The notes beneath the pieces are model-generated. The model ran no database searches. It was not told the origin of the DNA and saw only the letters and a list, made by a program, of their open reading frames with translations. The position numbers were made by a program, and so were the translations under genes. Positions 1 through 8,086 of a DNA stretch of 35,477 nt are shown in pieces (position 1 is the stretch's first letter; each line of letters opens with the position of its first letter). The stretch comes from Lachnospiraceae bacterium (lineage in GTDB: Bacteria; Bacillota; Clostridia; Lachnospirales; Lachnospiraceae): the NCBI GenBank assembly GCA_017469945.1, contig JAFUFI010000009.1, positions 1-35,477 of the forward strand, read 5' to 3'.

Positions 1-141
1 GCCTTTTTCAAAAATAAGCTTTTTGACCGTAAACCCGAGAACTGGCTGTATTTATGTTTGGATTTATCATGGCTTTAATGATACACTATTTTTATCTTAT
101 TTACTATCTAAATGACATTGGGACGGGGGTGGGGGTTCATT
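1..141. repeat. Left arm of exact 141-bp inverted terminal repeat
   Basis: Bases 1-141 are the exact reverse complement of 35337-35477; the match breaks at the next base (G at 142 against A at 35336, which would require T). The outer 111 bases are AT-rich with no gene that I can see. The inner 30 bases are one arm of the dispersed G-rich palindrome. The exact length fits two contig ends entering the same k=141 node of an assembly graph, either because a longer repeat lies outside or because the segment occurs in both orientations. It does not look like a phage or linear-plasmid terminus, because the gene content is chromosomal. Confidence 0.95.
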
Positions 142-155
142 GTCGGAATATTGTG
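112..155 (+). repeat. Half copy of the G-rich palindromic repeat
   Basis: One arm of the dispersed element (TGACATTGGGACGGGG followed by TGGGGGTTCAT) is followed by a diverged version of the left half of the loop (TGTCGGAATA against AGTCAGAATA). The second arm is absent, so no long hairpin can form. The outer tag (TGACATT) matches the odd end of the copy at 35279-35365 and not the usual TGACACAG. The yqeY promoter begins at its inner end. Confidence 0.75.
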
Positions 156-162
156 GTATAAT
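154..162 (+). promoter_or_regulatory. Extended -10 promoter for yqeY
   Basis: TGG followed by TATAAT (157-162) makes an extended -10. No good -35 box is seen at 16-18 bases; that position falls in the G-rich repeat arm. A start point near 169 would leave a leader of about 26 bases with GGAGG at 182-186. The promoter sits at the former loop of the half repeat. Confidence 0.5.
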
Positions 163-194
163 CAAGGGAGCAAATTATATTGGAGGGCATAGCG

Positions 195-632
195 ATGCAG
201 TTTACTACTTTACAAAAAGATATGATGCAGGCAATGAAGGATCATGATAAAGCGAGAAAGGATGCTATTTCTACGCTTGTATCCGCGGCGAAAAAGCTTG
301 CGATAGATGCGGGATGTCGCGAGAATATTCCTGATGAAATGACTGACCAGGCGATTCTCAAGGAGATCAAGAGCGTTAAGGAGCAGATTGAGACCTGTCC
401 CGATTCAAGAGCTGAGCTTAAAGCTGAGTATGAAGCAAGACTAAAGGTTTTTGAAGAGTATGCGCCCAAGATGCTTTCGGCAGAAGAGGTTGAGGCAATA
501 CTTAAAGAAAAGTTTGCTGATGTCATTGCTACCGGAAACAAAGGCCAGATAATGAAGGCCGTTATGGGAGAACTTAAGGGCAAGGCAGATGGCAAGGTAA
601 TAAACGAAGTTGTAGCAAAATTACAGGGATAG
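195..632 (+). CDS. yqeY: GatB/YqeY-family protein
   Basis: A 145-residue all-helical soluble protein that matches the YqeY family across its full length. It has the N-terminal QKDMMQAMKDHDKARKDAIS region, a central charged helix pair, and the C-terminal GQIMKAVMGELKGKADGKVI stretch typical of the tail domain shared with GatB, the subunit of the tRNA amidotransferase. The family is small, widespread and often near tRNA or translation genes; its exact reaction is not established. The ATG at 195 is chosen over the in-frame TTG at 180 because GGAGG at 182-186 lies eight bases before it. It stands alone, followed after seven bases by a short copy of the palindromic repeat that may end its transcript. 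Confidence 0.9.
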   Translation: MQFTTLQKDMMQAMKDHDKARKDAISTLVSAAKKLAIDAGCRENIPDEMTDQAILKEIKSVKEQIETCPDSRAELKAEYEARLKVFEEYAPKMLSAEEVEAILKEKFADVIATGNKGQIMKAVMGELKGKADGKVINEVVAKLQG

Positions 633-638
633 AGCGCC

Positions 639-691
639 GAGGGACGGAGTTGGGGCCAAAAATGCCCCCCCAACCCCGTCCCCATGTGTCA
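639..691. repeat. Short-loop copy of the G-rich palindromic repeat
   Basis: The arms GGGACGGAGTTGGGG (641-655) and CCCCAACCCCGTCCC (668-682) pair with one A-C mismatch around a loop of about 12 bases. The outer right end reads TGTGTCA, as in the full elements, but the left outer tag is degenerate. It lies seven bases after the yqeY stop and is followed by AAAAGG, so it may act as a terminator hairpin without a T run on the plus side. The loop segment of about 29 bases found in full copies is missing. Confidence 0.75.
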
Positions 692-705
692 AAAGGAGGA
701 GAGGG

Positions 706-734
706 TTGACTTTTTATGCGAGTTAGACTAAACT
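706..734 (+). promoter_or_regulatory. Sigma-A promoter of the ABC exporter operon
   Basis: TTGACT (706-711) and TAAACT (729-734) are separated by 17 bases. The expected start is near 741, leaving a leader of about 48 bases with AGGAGG just before the ATG at 789. The -10 sits in TTAGACTAAACTAA, which has weak TTAG/CTAA dyad character and could overlap a repressor site. Confidence 0.55.
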
Positions 735-788
735 AATCCAAGGTCCAAAAGACTAACAAGACCCTATAAGGGAAAACAGGAGGAGTTT

Positions 789-1496
789 ATGAATAGCGAT
801 TTTCTTGAGATCAAAGATTTAAAAAAGAGCTTTGGTACGGGGGAGGCTAGACAGGATGTATTAAGGGGGATGAACTTTACTGTAAAGAAAGGTGAGTTTT
901 GCGTGCTCCTGGGGCCATCTGGTTCGGGAAAATCAACACTGTTAAACATTATCGGAGGAATCGATACGCCGGATGAAGGGTATGTAAGTATTAACGGGGA
1001 CAAACTGGAGGAGATGAATGAGAGTCAGCTGACGATGTACAGACGAAAGCATCTTGGATATGTTTTCCAAATGTACAACCTGATTCCTAATCTTAATGTA
1101 AAGGAAAATATTGAGGTTGGTGCGTATCTTTCTGACAAACCTCTTAATGTGGATGAGGTAATTGAGACATTAGGGCTTCAGGATCATAAATACAAGTATC
1201 CGAGTCAACTTTCAGGCGGACAGCAGCAAAGGGTTTCCATCGGAAGAGCGGTCGTAAAGAATCCTGATATTTTGATGTGCGACGAACCAACGGGTGCGCT
1301 GGACTATAAGACTTCTAAGGAAATACTTGCTCTTATCGAGGATTGCAATAAAAAGTTCGGAAGCACGGTCATAATGGTTACGCACAACGAAGCGATAAAA
1401 TATATGGCCGATCATGTCATAAAACTAAGAGACGGAATAGTAAGGCATAACGATATAAATGACAAGAAAATATCAGCTGCAGAGCTCGAGTGGTAA
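789..1496 (+). CDS. ABC transporter ATP-binding protein (MacB/LolD type)
   Basis: A 235-residue ATPase that should power the FtsX-type permease encoded next. All nucleotide-binding motifs are intact: Walker [10 protein letters not shown] (about 42-50), Q-loop Gln near 94, signature LSGGQ (141-145), Walker B ILMCDE with the catalytic Glu near 166, and the switch His near 199. Length and the [20 protein letters not shown] block fit the MacB/LolD/FtsE exporter branch, which works by mechanotransmission on extracytoplasmic substrates such as peptides, antibiotics or lipoproteins. The ribosome site AGGAGG lies just upstream. The permease starts 12 bases after the stop, so the two are one operon. 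No sensor kinase is adjacent, so the substrate cannot be read from context. Confidence 0.93.
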   Translation: MNSDFLEIKDLKKSFGTGEARQDVLRGMNFTVKKGEFCVLLGPSGSGKSTLLNIIGGIDTPDEGYVSINGDKLEEMNESQLTMYRRKHLGYVFQMYNLIPNLNVKENIEVGAYLSDKPLNVDEVIETLGLQDHKYKYPSQLSGGQQQRVSIGRAVVKNPDILMCDEPTGALDYKTSKEILALIEDCNKKFGSTVIMVTHNEAIKYMADHVIKLRDGIVRHNDINDKKISAAELEW

Positions 1497-1508
1497 GGAG
1501 GCAAAAAA

Positions 1509-4187
1509 ATGAGAAATCCTCTTATCAAAAGAGTTCCGAGAGAGCTTAAGTCCGATTGGCACAAATATCTTGTTATCATCGTATTTATGGTCCTTATGAT
1601 AGGTGTCATATCGGGAATGTATGTCGGACACGACAGTATGCTTGCAGCCGTTTATGAGGGTAGAGAAGTCCTTAATCTTGAGGATGGAAGCTTTGAACTG
1701 AACAAGAAGGCTTCGAGCGAGCTTTTGGAAGATATTGAAACGGGCAAAAAGGCAGATGTCAGAGCTTATTATATCGAAAAGGGATACAAGGAAGCGGACG
1801 AAAAAGTCGCTGAGGCTATAGAAGAAGAGCTTGAAAAAAAGGTAAAAGCGGCCATCGAAGACGGAGTAAGAGCTCAGTGCAGCGCTTTCGGTATCACGGA
1901 TGAAGATTTGATCGGCGAACAGATTGACAAGGCTATTAAAGAAAAGTTTGACGAAGCGGTAAAAGAGGCAAAGGACTCTGACGAGTATAAAGAGTCTGTT
2001 AAAGATGCCTATAAGGAGGCTCATGATAAGGTAATAGAGGCCGTTGACGAGGAATGGGATAAGGTCTCCGAAAAGTATGAACTTGACGAAGATACGGAAC
2101 CTGTCAGAGTAAAAATATACGAGAATTTCTTCCATGATGAGCCTGAAGACAATAATAATGACGGCAAAGAGGATGCAACAGTAAGAATCTACAGAAGCGA
2201 TTTAGCAATCGATATGGCGTCATTTAACGAGGGACGGGCTCCTGAAAATGATCATGAGATTGCTGTAGACAGGATGCACGCGGATAACGTCGGAATAACC
2301 ATTGGGGACAGAATAACCATTGGTAGCAAAGAGTATGAGATAGTCGGATTGCTTTCATATGTTAACTACCTCACTCTTCATCAGTCCAACACAGATCTTA
2401 TGTTTGATGCATTTGGATTTGACGTAGCGATGGTTACGCCTGAAGCTTTTGAAAAGCTTTCATCAAGACTTCATTACAACTATGCTTTTCTATATGAAGA
2501 TGAGCCCGTAACAAAAGTGGAAAAAGCAGACTTTTCTTCTGCTTTTTTGAAGTCCCTAATCACTCAGACACTTGTGCATGACAACGAGATCGAAGATTAT
2601 CTGCCTGAATATTTAAGGCAAGCGAGCAACTTTGCAGTTACGGATATCGAGGGCGATTCTACCGGAGCAAGCATACTTTGTTATATCTTGATCGGTGTAA
2701 TTGCATTTATTTTTGCGGTAACCATCAGCAATACGATTGACAAGGAAGCATCTGTAATCGGAACGCTTCGTGCATCGGGATACAGTAAACGCGAACTGAT
2801 TGTCCATTATATGTCCATGCCGCTTGTTGTGACCGTTATCGGCGCTGTTGTAGGTAATGTGCTCGGATATACTGCTTTTAAAGATCTGGCCGTATCGCTT
2901 TATTATAACAGTTACAGTTTGCCGACCTGTCATGCCGTTTGGAGTAATACAGCAATAGTAAAGACAACGGTTATTCCGCTCATTTTGATGTTTTTCATCA
3001 ATTTATTTGTGATAGTAAAGAAGTTGCAGCTTAGTCCGTTACGCTTTTTAAGGCATGATCTTGCTAAAAAGAGAAAAGCAAAAGCAATGAGACTTCCCAA
3101 GTGGGCGTTTCTTAAGAGGTTCAGGCTGCGTATTCTTTTCCAGAACATGCCGAATTATCTGATACTGATATTTGGTGTCATACTGATAGAACTGATGCTT
3201 TGCTTTGCATTCGGACTGCCTGATTCCTTGAACTATTACGCGAAGAATGCTCCTGATATGATGTTTTCGGAGTATCAGTATATGTTAATGGGAATCGAGG
3301 ATTCGGATGGAAATACGATCGAAACGTCCGAAGAAAGCGCAGAGAAGTTTTATGTGACCAATCTTTTGTACCCCAAGAAAAGGAGCACATTCCGCGAAGG
3401 AATGGGAAGCGGGGGTGATGAGAGCGTAACTGTTTACGGTATTATAGACGGAAGCGATTACGTGGATTTAGCTGAACACGGAGCGTATGTATCCGGAGCT
3501 TTCTCGAAAAAGTTTGGGTTGCATGAAGGCGATGAGATTACTTTAAACGCTGAGTATGAAAACAAGTCCTACGAGATTGCGATTAAGGGAACAGTTGATT
3601 ACGATGGCGGAATAGCCGTTTTTATGGATGAGGAAACCTTCAGGGAAACCTTCGAGGTAAAAGAGGACGATTTTTCCGGATTTTTCTCACATAAAAAGAT
3701 AACTGATATCGACGATCAGGATATCGCAACCGTAATTACGGCGGAGGATATCACAAAGGTCACGAATCAGCTTATGCATTCGATGGGTAAATTCATGGAT
3801 GTATTTAAGTACGCGCTGATAGTGCTGGCGGCGGCGCTTATCTACCTCCTTGCCAAGATCATTATTGAGCGCAATGAACACTCTATCTCAATGGTAAAGA
3901 TCCTTGGATTTAAAAACAGCGAGATAGGATCGCTGTACATCATTCCCACAGCGTTTGTTGTAGTTGCTTTCGCAATCATAGGATTCTTCGCCGGATTATA
4001 TTTGATGAACTGGGTGTTTAAGGCATTTATGTTACAGATGGACGGATACTTTGCCTTTTATATGAAACCCGGATCGATGGTTTTGGCAGTTATCTACCTC
4101 CTTGTAGGATATGCATTTGTCTCATTGATAGATTTTATCAGAATCAAAAAAATTCCCCTCGATGTAGCTCTGAAAAATGTCGAGTAA
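1509..4187 (+). CDS. ABC transporter permease with two FtsX domains and a helical insert
   Basis: An 892-residue membrane protein, partner of the preceding ATPase (AAGGAGG overlaps that gene's stop). The layout I read is one helix (about 19-40), a large outside region, three helices (about 388-505), one helix (about 548-572), a second outside region (573-755) and three helices (about 761-878). This gives two FtsX-type cores, as in other eight-helix exporters. The first outside region begins with a long Glu/Lys/Ala-rich segment (about 65-190) that should be a helical hairpin or coiled coil, then an Asp/Asn-rich DNNNDGKED loop resembling a calcium site, then a MacB-like fold. Such coiled coils often reach the cell wall or dock substrates. 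The likely role is export or extraction of a peptide, drug or lipoprotein; the substrate is unknown. Confidence 0.88.
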   Translation: MRNPLIKRVPRELKSDWHKYLVIIVFMVLMIGVISGMYVGHDSMLAAVYEGREVLNLEDGSFELNKKASSELLEDIETGKKADVRAYYIEKGYKEADEKVAEAIEEELEKKVKAAIEDGVRAQCSAFGITDEDLIGEQIDKAIKEKFDEAVKEAKDSDEYKESVKDAYKEAHDKVIEAVDEEWDKVSEKYELDEDTEPVRVKIYENFFHDEPEDNNNDGKEDATVRIYRSDLAIDMASFNEGRAPENDHEIAVDRMHADNVGITIGDRITIGSKEYEIVGLLSYVNYLTLHQSNTDLMFDAFGFDVAMVTPEAFEKLSSRLHYNYAFLYEDEPVTKVEKADFSSAFLKSLITQTLVHDNEIEDYLPEYLRQASNFAVTDIEGDSTGASILCYILIGVIAFIFAVTISNTIDKEASVIGTLRASGYSKRELIVHYMSMPLVVTVIGAVVGNVLGYTAFKDLAVSLYYNSYSLPTCHAVWSNTAIVKTTVIPLILMFFINLFVIVKKLQLSPLRFLRHDLAKKRKAKAMRLPKWAFLKRFRLRILFQNMPNYLILIFGVILIELMLCFAFGLPDSLNYYAKNAPDMMFSEYQYMLMGIEDSDGNTIETSEESAEKFYVTNLLYPKKRSTFREGMGSGGDESVTVYGIIDGSDYVDLAEHGAYVSGAFSKKFGLHEGDEITLNAEYENKSYEIAIKGTVDYDGGIAVFMDEETFRETFEVKEDDFSGFFSHKKITDIDDQDIATVITAEDITKVTNQLMHSMGKFMDVFKYALIVLAAALIYLLAKIIIERNEHSISMVKILGFKNSEIGSLYIIPTAFVVVAFAIIGFFAGLYLMNWVFKAFMLQMDGYFAFYMKPGSMVLAVIYLLVGYAFVSLIDFIRIKKIPLDVALKNVE

Positions 4188-4200
4188 ACGGCGCAGGGCC

Positions 4201-4233
4201 GACACAGAGATGACACAGTGGTGACACAGGGGG
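4201..4233 (+). repeat. Three 11-bp tandem repeats of the palindrome's outer tag
   Basis: GACACAGAGAT, GACACAGTGGT and GACACAGGGGG lie head to tail at 4201-4211, 4212-4222 and 4223-4233. The third is the start of the full palindromic element at 4222-4310. The first seven bases are identical in all three. This looks like stuttering or nested arrival at the element's left edge. It lies 13 bases after the permease stop codon. Confidence 0.8.
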
Positions 4234-4310
4234 ACGGGGTTGGGGGTTCATAGTCAGAATTATTTCAAAATTATCTGAAAATGAACCCCCACCCCCGTCC
4301 CCCTGTGTCA
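4222..4310 (+). repeat. Full 89-bp G-rich palindromic repeat
   Basis: Two 30-base arms, TGACACAGGGGGACGGGGTT plus GGGGGTTCAT and its near-perfect complement, surround a 29-base loop that starts AGTCAGAA and ends TCTGAAA (forward orientation). The right arm has one change (CACCCCCGT for CAACCCCGT). TTTT follows the right arm. It sits between the ABC permease and the HD-GYP gene, 34 bases after a stop, so it is a candidate terminator of the exporter operon. Confidence 0.92.
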
Positions 4311-4338
4311 TTTTGTGGTGTATACTGCGCGAAATCTG

Positions 4339-4347
4339 TGCTATAAT
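4339..4347 (+). promoter_or_regulatory. Extended -10 promoter of the HD-GYP operon
   Basis: TGC followed by TATAAT (4342-4347) is an extended -10. The -35 position (TGTATA near 4319) is poor. The start would be near 4354, giving a leader of about 58 bases with a GAGGAG ribosome site before the ATG at 4412. Confidence 0.55.
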
Positions 4348-4411
4348 CGGTTTAAAGGCATTAAATACATAGTTTGGTTTTAAAGAGTGTTTTTCCGAGG
4401 AGATTGTACTT

Positions 4412-7400
4412 ATGAGAAAGTGGAAGGTCCTGCGAATTATTCTTTTTACTGCTGTTTGTGTTGGAGTTAACATTATCGGAAAACTCCTTGCTGTTAAATT
4501 TCAGCTGCCTTTATGGGCTGATTCCTTTGGAACTGCGTTATGTGCATATATCGGCGGGCCGGTCTGCGGCGCTGTAGTCGGTGTGACAGGAAACATTGCT
4601 TACAGTGTTGTTAATCGTTTGTCGTTGTTTTACTCGCTTACAAGCGTTGCTATTGGTGTGATCGTCGGATATGCCGCTAAAAAGAAGTGGTTCAATCAGT
4701 TTTACGGCTTTATGAAAGCCGCCTCTCTTGCTATGCTCACAGCTCTTGTAGTATCTGTTCCCCTTGACCTTATATTAAACGGCGGTTACACCGGAAACAG
4801 ATGGGGCGACGGCATAATCGATTATCTTCTCGACAGAGATTTCCCCGGATTTATATGCACGATTCTCGGACAGTTTGCAATTGAATTTGTCGACAAGATT
4901 CTTACTATCGCCGCTGTATACATAATCATTCTTATACGCCGAATCAGAAAGTTTGATGAGTCGTCTTTGGAAAAAGGCATCACCACCATCGCTTCTTTAG
5001 TTTTATGTGTAAGCTTGGCTCTTTCCTGGAGTTTGTCTTCTAACGCGGCAACTTCCTCATCACACGAAATAACAGACTATAACGATTACGTACAAAACGT
5101 GTACAGCAGCAATAACGGCCTGCCTTGCGGAGAAGCAAATGCCATTGCACAGACCAATGACGGCGTACTTTGGATAGGTACATACGCCGGTTTGTACCGC
5201 TACAACGGTCGTGATTTTCGCTGGATAGACGAATATGAATCGGTAAGGAACGTCAACTGCCTGTACGTAGATGAAGAAGGCAGGCTCTGGATCGGAACAA
5301 ACGACAACGGACTTTCCATTGTAATCCGCGAGAAAGTGGTAAATATACTCGATGAATCCACCGGACTTCCTTCAAACTCTGTGCGCTGCATTACCCGCGC
5401 GTCGGACGGATTCTATTATGTTGGAACGACGTCGAGCATGCAGCTCCTTGCTATGAATAACGGATTAAAGGCCTTCGCTACTCTGGAGGATATTACCAAT
5501 GCCGACAGTATAACGGCAGATGAAAATGACCACGTTGCCACGGTAGCTTCTGACGGAACACTGTTTTTGCTTAAAGGCGGCAAGACGCTGGATACGTTAA
5601 GGCTTCCCGACGGAGACGAGGCATTTAAATGCTGCGCCTTTGCTCCTGACGGAAATTTGATGGTAGGTACATCGACCAATCACATTTACAACTATGATAT
5701 ATCAAAAGAAGAGTTCAAACTGATCGGTACCGAAAACTGTGAAGGAGTCAAGTGTATCAACAATCTGAATTATATAAGCAACGGAACATTATTCATATCT
5801 ACGGACAGCGGCGTATCGTATGTGGATGCCGATGGTTATCATGTTATCAATACGAATGATTTCAACAACTCAATTGATAATATGCTCTACGATTACCAGG
5901 GTAACCTTTGGTTCACATCATCAAGGCTCGGACTCCTCAGGATGGCGAAATCTCCATTTAAGGATGTCTATGGATCGATAGGAATGGACCGTCATGTTGT
6001 CAATGCAGTAGTCTATTGGGAGAGAAACTATTACTTTGGTACGGACAATGGACTTGAGGTGGTTGATAAAGGCTGCCACAATCAGATATCAAATGCGCTT
6101 ACGGAGGAATTGGAAGGCAAGAGAATCCGCTGCATGTATGTCGATTCAAATAATCACCTTTGGATATGTACGTACGGCGGAGGCCTTTTGGAGTATGCCG
6201 CAAACGGCGAGTCCTGGGTGTACAATTCGGAAACGGGAAGCTTCGGAAACCGCGCAAGGATCGTGACTGAGATCTCAAACGGAACAATTCTTGCTGCCGG
6301 TGATTCAGGTATCAGTTATATCAAGGATCATAACATCGTAAATACGATAAAGAACACGGATGGCCCCATCAATTCTATGATACTTACTTTGACCGAAAGA
6401 GAAGACGGTACAATCCTTGCGGGAACCGATGGCGATGGAATAGCGGTCCTTAAAGACGGCAAAGTCGATAAAATGTTAACGCGTGAAGACGGGCTCTCAA
6501 GTGATGTAATCTTAAGGACCGTAAGCGATCCGAAAACAGAGGGCGTTTTCATAGTAACAAGCAACGGACTTTGCTACCTTGAAGAGGACGGGACAATCCG
6601 TGTCCTTGATAAATTCCCATATTTTAACAACTATGACATCTGGGTTAAAGATGAGGATACACTTTTTGTTATGTCGAGTGCCGGAATTTATGTTGTTGAG
6701 AGGGATGAGCTTTTGTCGGACAACAGTGATATGGGCTGGGAGCTTCTTGATGCAAAAAGAGGCCTCGGTACTTCACTTACGGCGAATTCCTGGAACTACT
6801 ATAACGGAAACGGAGAATTATATCTTCCTTGCGATACCGGAGTTTATGTAATTGATGTTGAAAAGTACAATACCGATGTAAGGTCATACAGAATGCAGCT
6901 TGCTTCCGTTAGATTGGACGGATTGATCCAGCCCATTGCAAGAATGGGTGCAATAACCGTTGGCAGGGGTGTAAACCGTGTTGAACTAAGCCCCGAGATA
7001 CTGAATTACACAATTCAGGAGCCTAATGTAGGCTATTTCCTTGAGGGCTTTGACAGCCACTGGACAAAAATGCCTCAAAGCAACCTGAACAACATAATCT
7101 ATGTAAATCTCCCTGCGGGAAAATATACATTCCACCTCGCTATCCTGGACAGTTCGGGTGAGAAAAAACTTGAGGAACGGGAATTCGATATCGTCAAAGA
7201 GGGCGAATTGTATGAAAGGCCCGGTTTTATAGTTTATATGCTGATTATTCTTTCAACGATGATAGTCTGGTTTACATGGCTGATCGTTCAAAGACAGCTC
7301 AACCAGCAACAGATCAAGTTGAATATGGCGAACGAAACAGTCGTGGCAATCGCAAACGCAGTCGATGCCAAAGACGTTCGTACGCATCAGCACTCGATGC

Positions 7401-8086
7401 GTGTTGCACAGTATTCGATGATGATCGCGAAGGAAATGAACTGCTTTAAGGGCCCTAAAAAGCGCAAAGAGATCGCAAATCTCGGAAAAGCAGCACAGAT
7501 GCACGATATCGGAAAGATAGCTATTCCGGACAGTGTTCTTAACAAGGTCGGACGCCTTGATGATGATGAATATGCAAAGATGAAATCCCATGTTATCCGG
7601 GGAGCCGAAATCCTTAAAGATTTTACTCTTGTTGAACATGTCGAAGAGGGAACAAAATATCATCATGAAAGATATGACGGAAAAGGCTATCCCGAGGGAT
7701 TAAAGGGCGAAGAAATCCCTCTTTACGCGCGTATAATCAGCGTGGCTGACACCTTCGATGCCATGACGTCAAACCGTGTTTATCGTCATCATATGGATAC
7801 GGAATATGTTATGAATGAGATGAGAAGAGGCCGAGGAACACAGTTTGACCCTGATGCTCTTGACGCATTTTTACGACTGGTGGACCGAAAAGTGATAGAT
7901 CTTGAAGAACTTTATGCGCAAAAGAGAGCGGAAGTAGATCAGGCCGATCAGGAAGCTCAGGAAGAACTGCGGCGCAGGGCTGAGGAAGATAAAAAGATCC
8001 AGGCTGCGGAAATGAGTGAGAAAAAAGACGAAACGCCGGAAGATAAAAAAGGTGAATCTAAAGACGAGGAGGGAGCAATGATATGA
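4412..8086 (+). CDS. Membrane / beta-propeller / Y_Y_Y / HD-GYP fusion protein (cyclic-di-GMP phosphodiesterase)
   Basis: 1224 residues in five blocks. Residues 6-175 hold about five hydrophobic helices resembling a small vitamin-uptake (ECF S-component-like) membrane module. A further helix (about 188-208) leads to an outside region of WIGTYAGLYRY- and LWIGTNDNGL-type repeats (about 233-826), the two-component-regulator propeller family. A Y_Y_Y domain follows (about 833-930), then a helix (937-960). The cytoplasmic end (about 975-1165) is an HD-GYP domain with HDIGK at 1031-1035 and HHERYDGKGYP from 1084, so catalytic and metal residues look intact. A charged tail ends the protein. HD-GYP domains hydrolyse cyclic di-GMP, so this should be a receptor that lowers cyclic di-GMP when an outside ligand binds. 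Its stop overlaps the next start by four bases (ATGA). The first block is the least certain assignment. Confidence 0.9.
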   Translation: MRKWKVLRIILFTAVCVGVNIIGKLLAVKFQLPLWADSFGTALCAYIGGPVCGAVVGVTGNIAYSVVNRLSLFYSLTSVAIGVIVGYAAKKKWFNQFYGFMKAASLAMLTALVVSVPLDLILNGGYTGNRWGDGIIDYLLDRDFPGFICTILGQFAIEFVDKILTIAAVYIIILIRRIRKFDESSLEKGITTIASLVLCVSLALSWSLSSNAATSSSHEITDYNDYVQNVYSSNNGLPCGEANAIAQTNDGVLWIGTYAGLYRYNGRDFRWIDEYESVRNVNCLYVDEEGRLWIGTNDNGLSIVIREKVVNILDESTGLPSNSVRCITRASDGFYYVGTTSSMQLLAMNNGLKAFATLEDITNADSITADENDHVATVASDGTLFLLKGGKTLDTLRLPDGDEAFKCCAFAPDGNLMVGTSTNHIYNYDISKEEFKLIGTENCEGVKCINNLNYISNGTLFISTDSGVSYVDADGYHVINTNDFNNSIDNMLYDYQGNLWFTSSRLGLLRMAKSPFKDVYGSIGMDRHVVNAVVYWERNYYFGTDNGLEVVDKGCHNQISNALTEELEGKRIRCMYVDSNNHLWICTYGGGLLEYAANGESWVYNSETGSFGNRARIVTEISNGTILAAGDSGISYIKDHNIVNTIKNTDGPINSMILTLTEREDGTILAGTDGDGIAVLKDGKVDKMLTREDGLSSDVILRTVSDPKTEGVFIVTSNGLCYLEEDGTIRVLDKFPYFNNYDIWVKDEDTLFVMSSAGIYVVERDELLSDNSDMGWELLDAKRGLGTSLTANSWNYYNGNGELYLPCDTGVYVIDVEKYNTDVRSYRMQLASVRLDGLIQPIARMGAITVGRGVNRVELSPEILNYTIQEPNVGYFLEGFDSHWTKMPQSNLNNIIYVNLPAGKYTFHLAILDSSGEKKLEEREFDIVKEGELYERPGFIVYMLIILSTMIVWFTWLIVQRQLNQQQIKLNMANETVVAIANAVDAKDVRTHQHSMRVAQYSMMIAKEMNCFKGPKKRKEIANLGKAAQMHDIGKIAIPDSVLNKVGRLDDDEYAKMKSHVIRGAEILKDFTLVEHVEEGTKYHHERYDGKGYPEGLKGEEIPLYARIISVADTFDAMTSNRVYRHHMDTEYVMNEMRRGRGTQFDPDALDAFLRLVDRKVIDLEELYAQKRAEVDQADQEAQEELRRRAEEDKKIQAAEMSEKKDETPEDKKGESKDEEGAMI

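Noticed and set aside
1473..2135. Minus-strand 220-codon frame opposite the permease
   Set aside because: Leu/Phe-rich complement of the Glu/Lys-rich helical insert; no ribosome site.
4144..4473. Minus-strand frame with an NPQPRPPVSP segment, similar in frames near 25652 and 33408
   Set aside because: The shared peptide is only a translation of the palindromic repeat.
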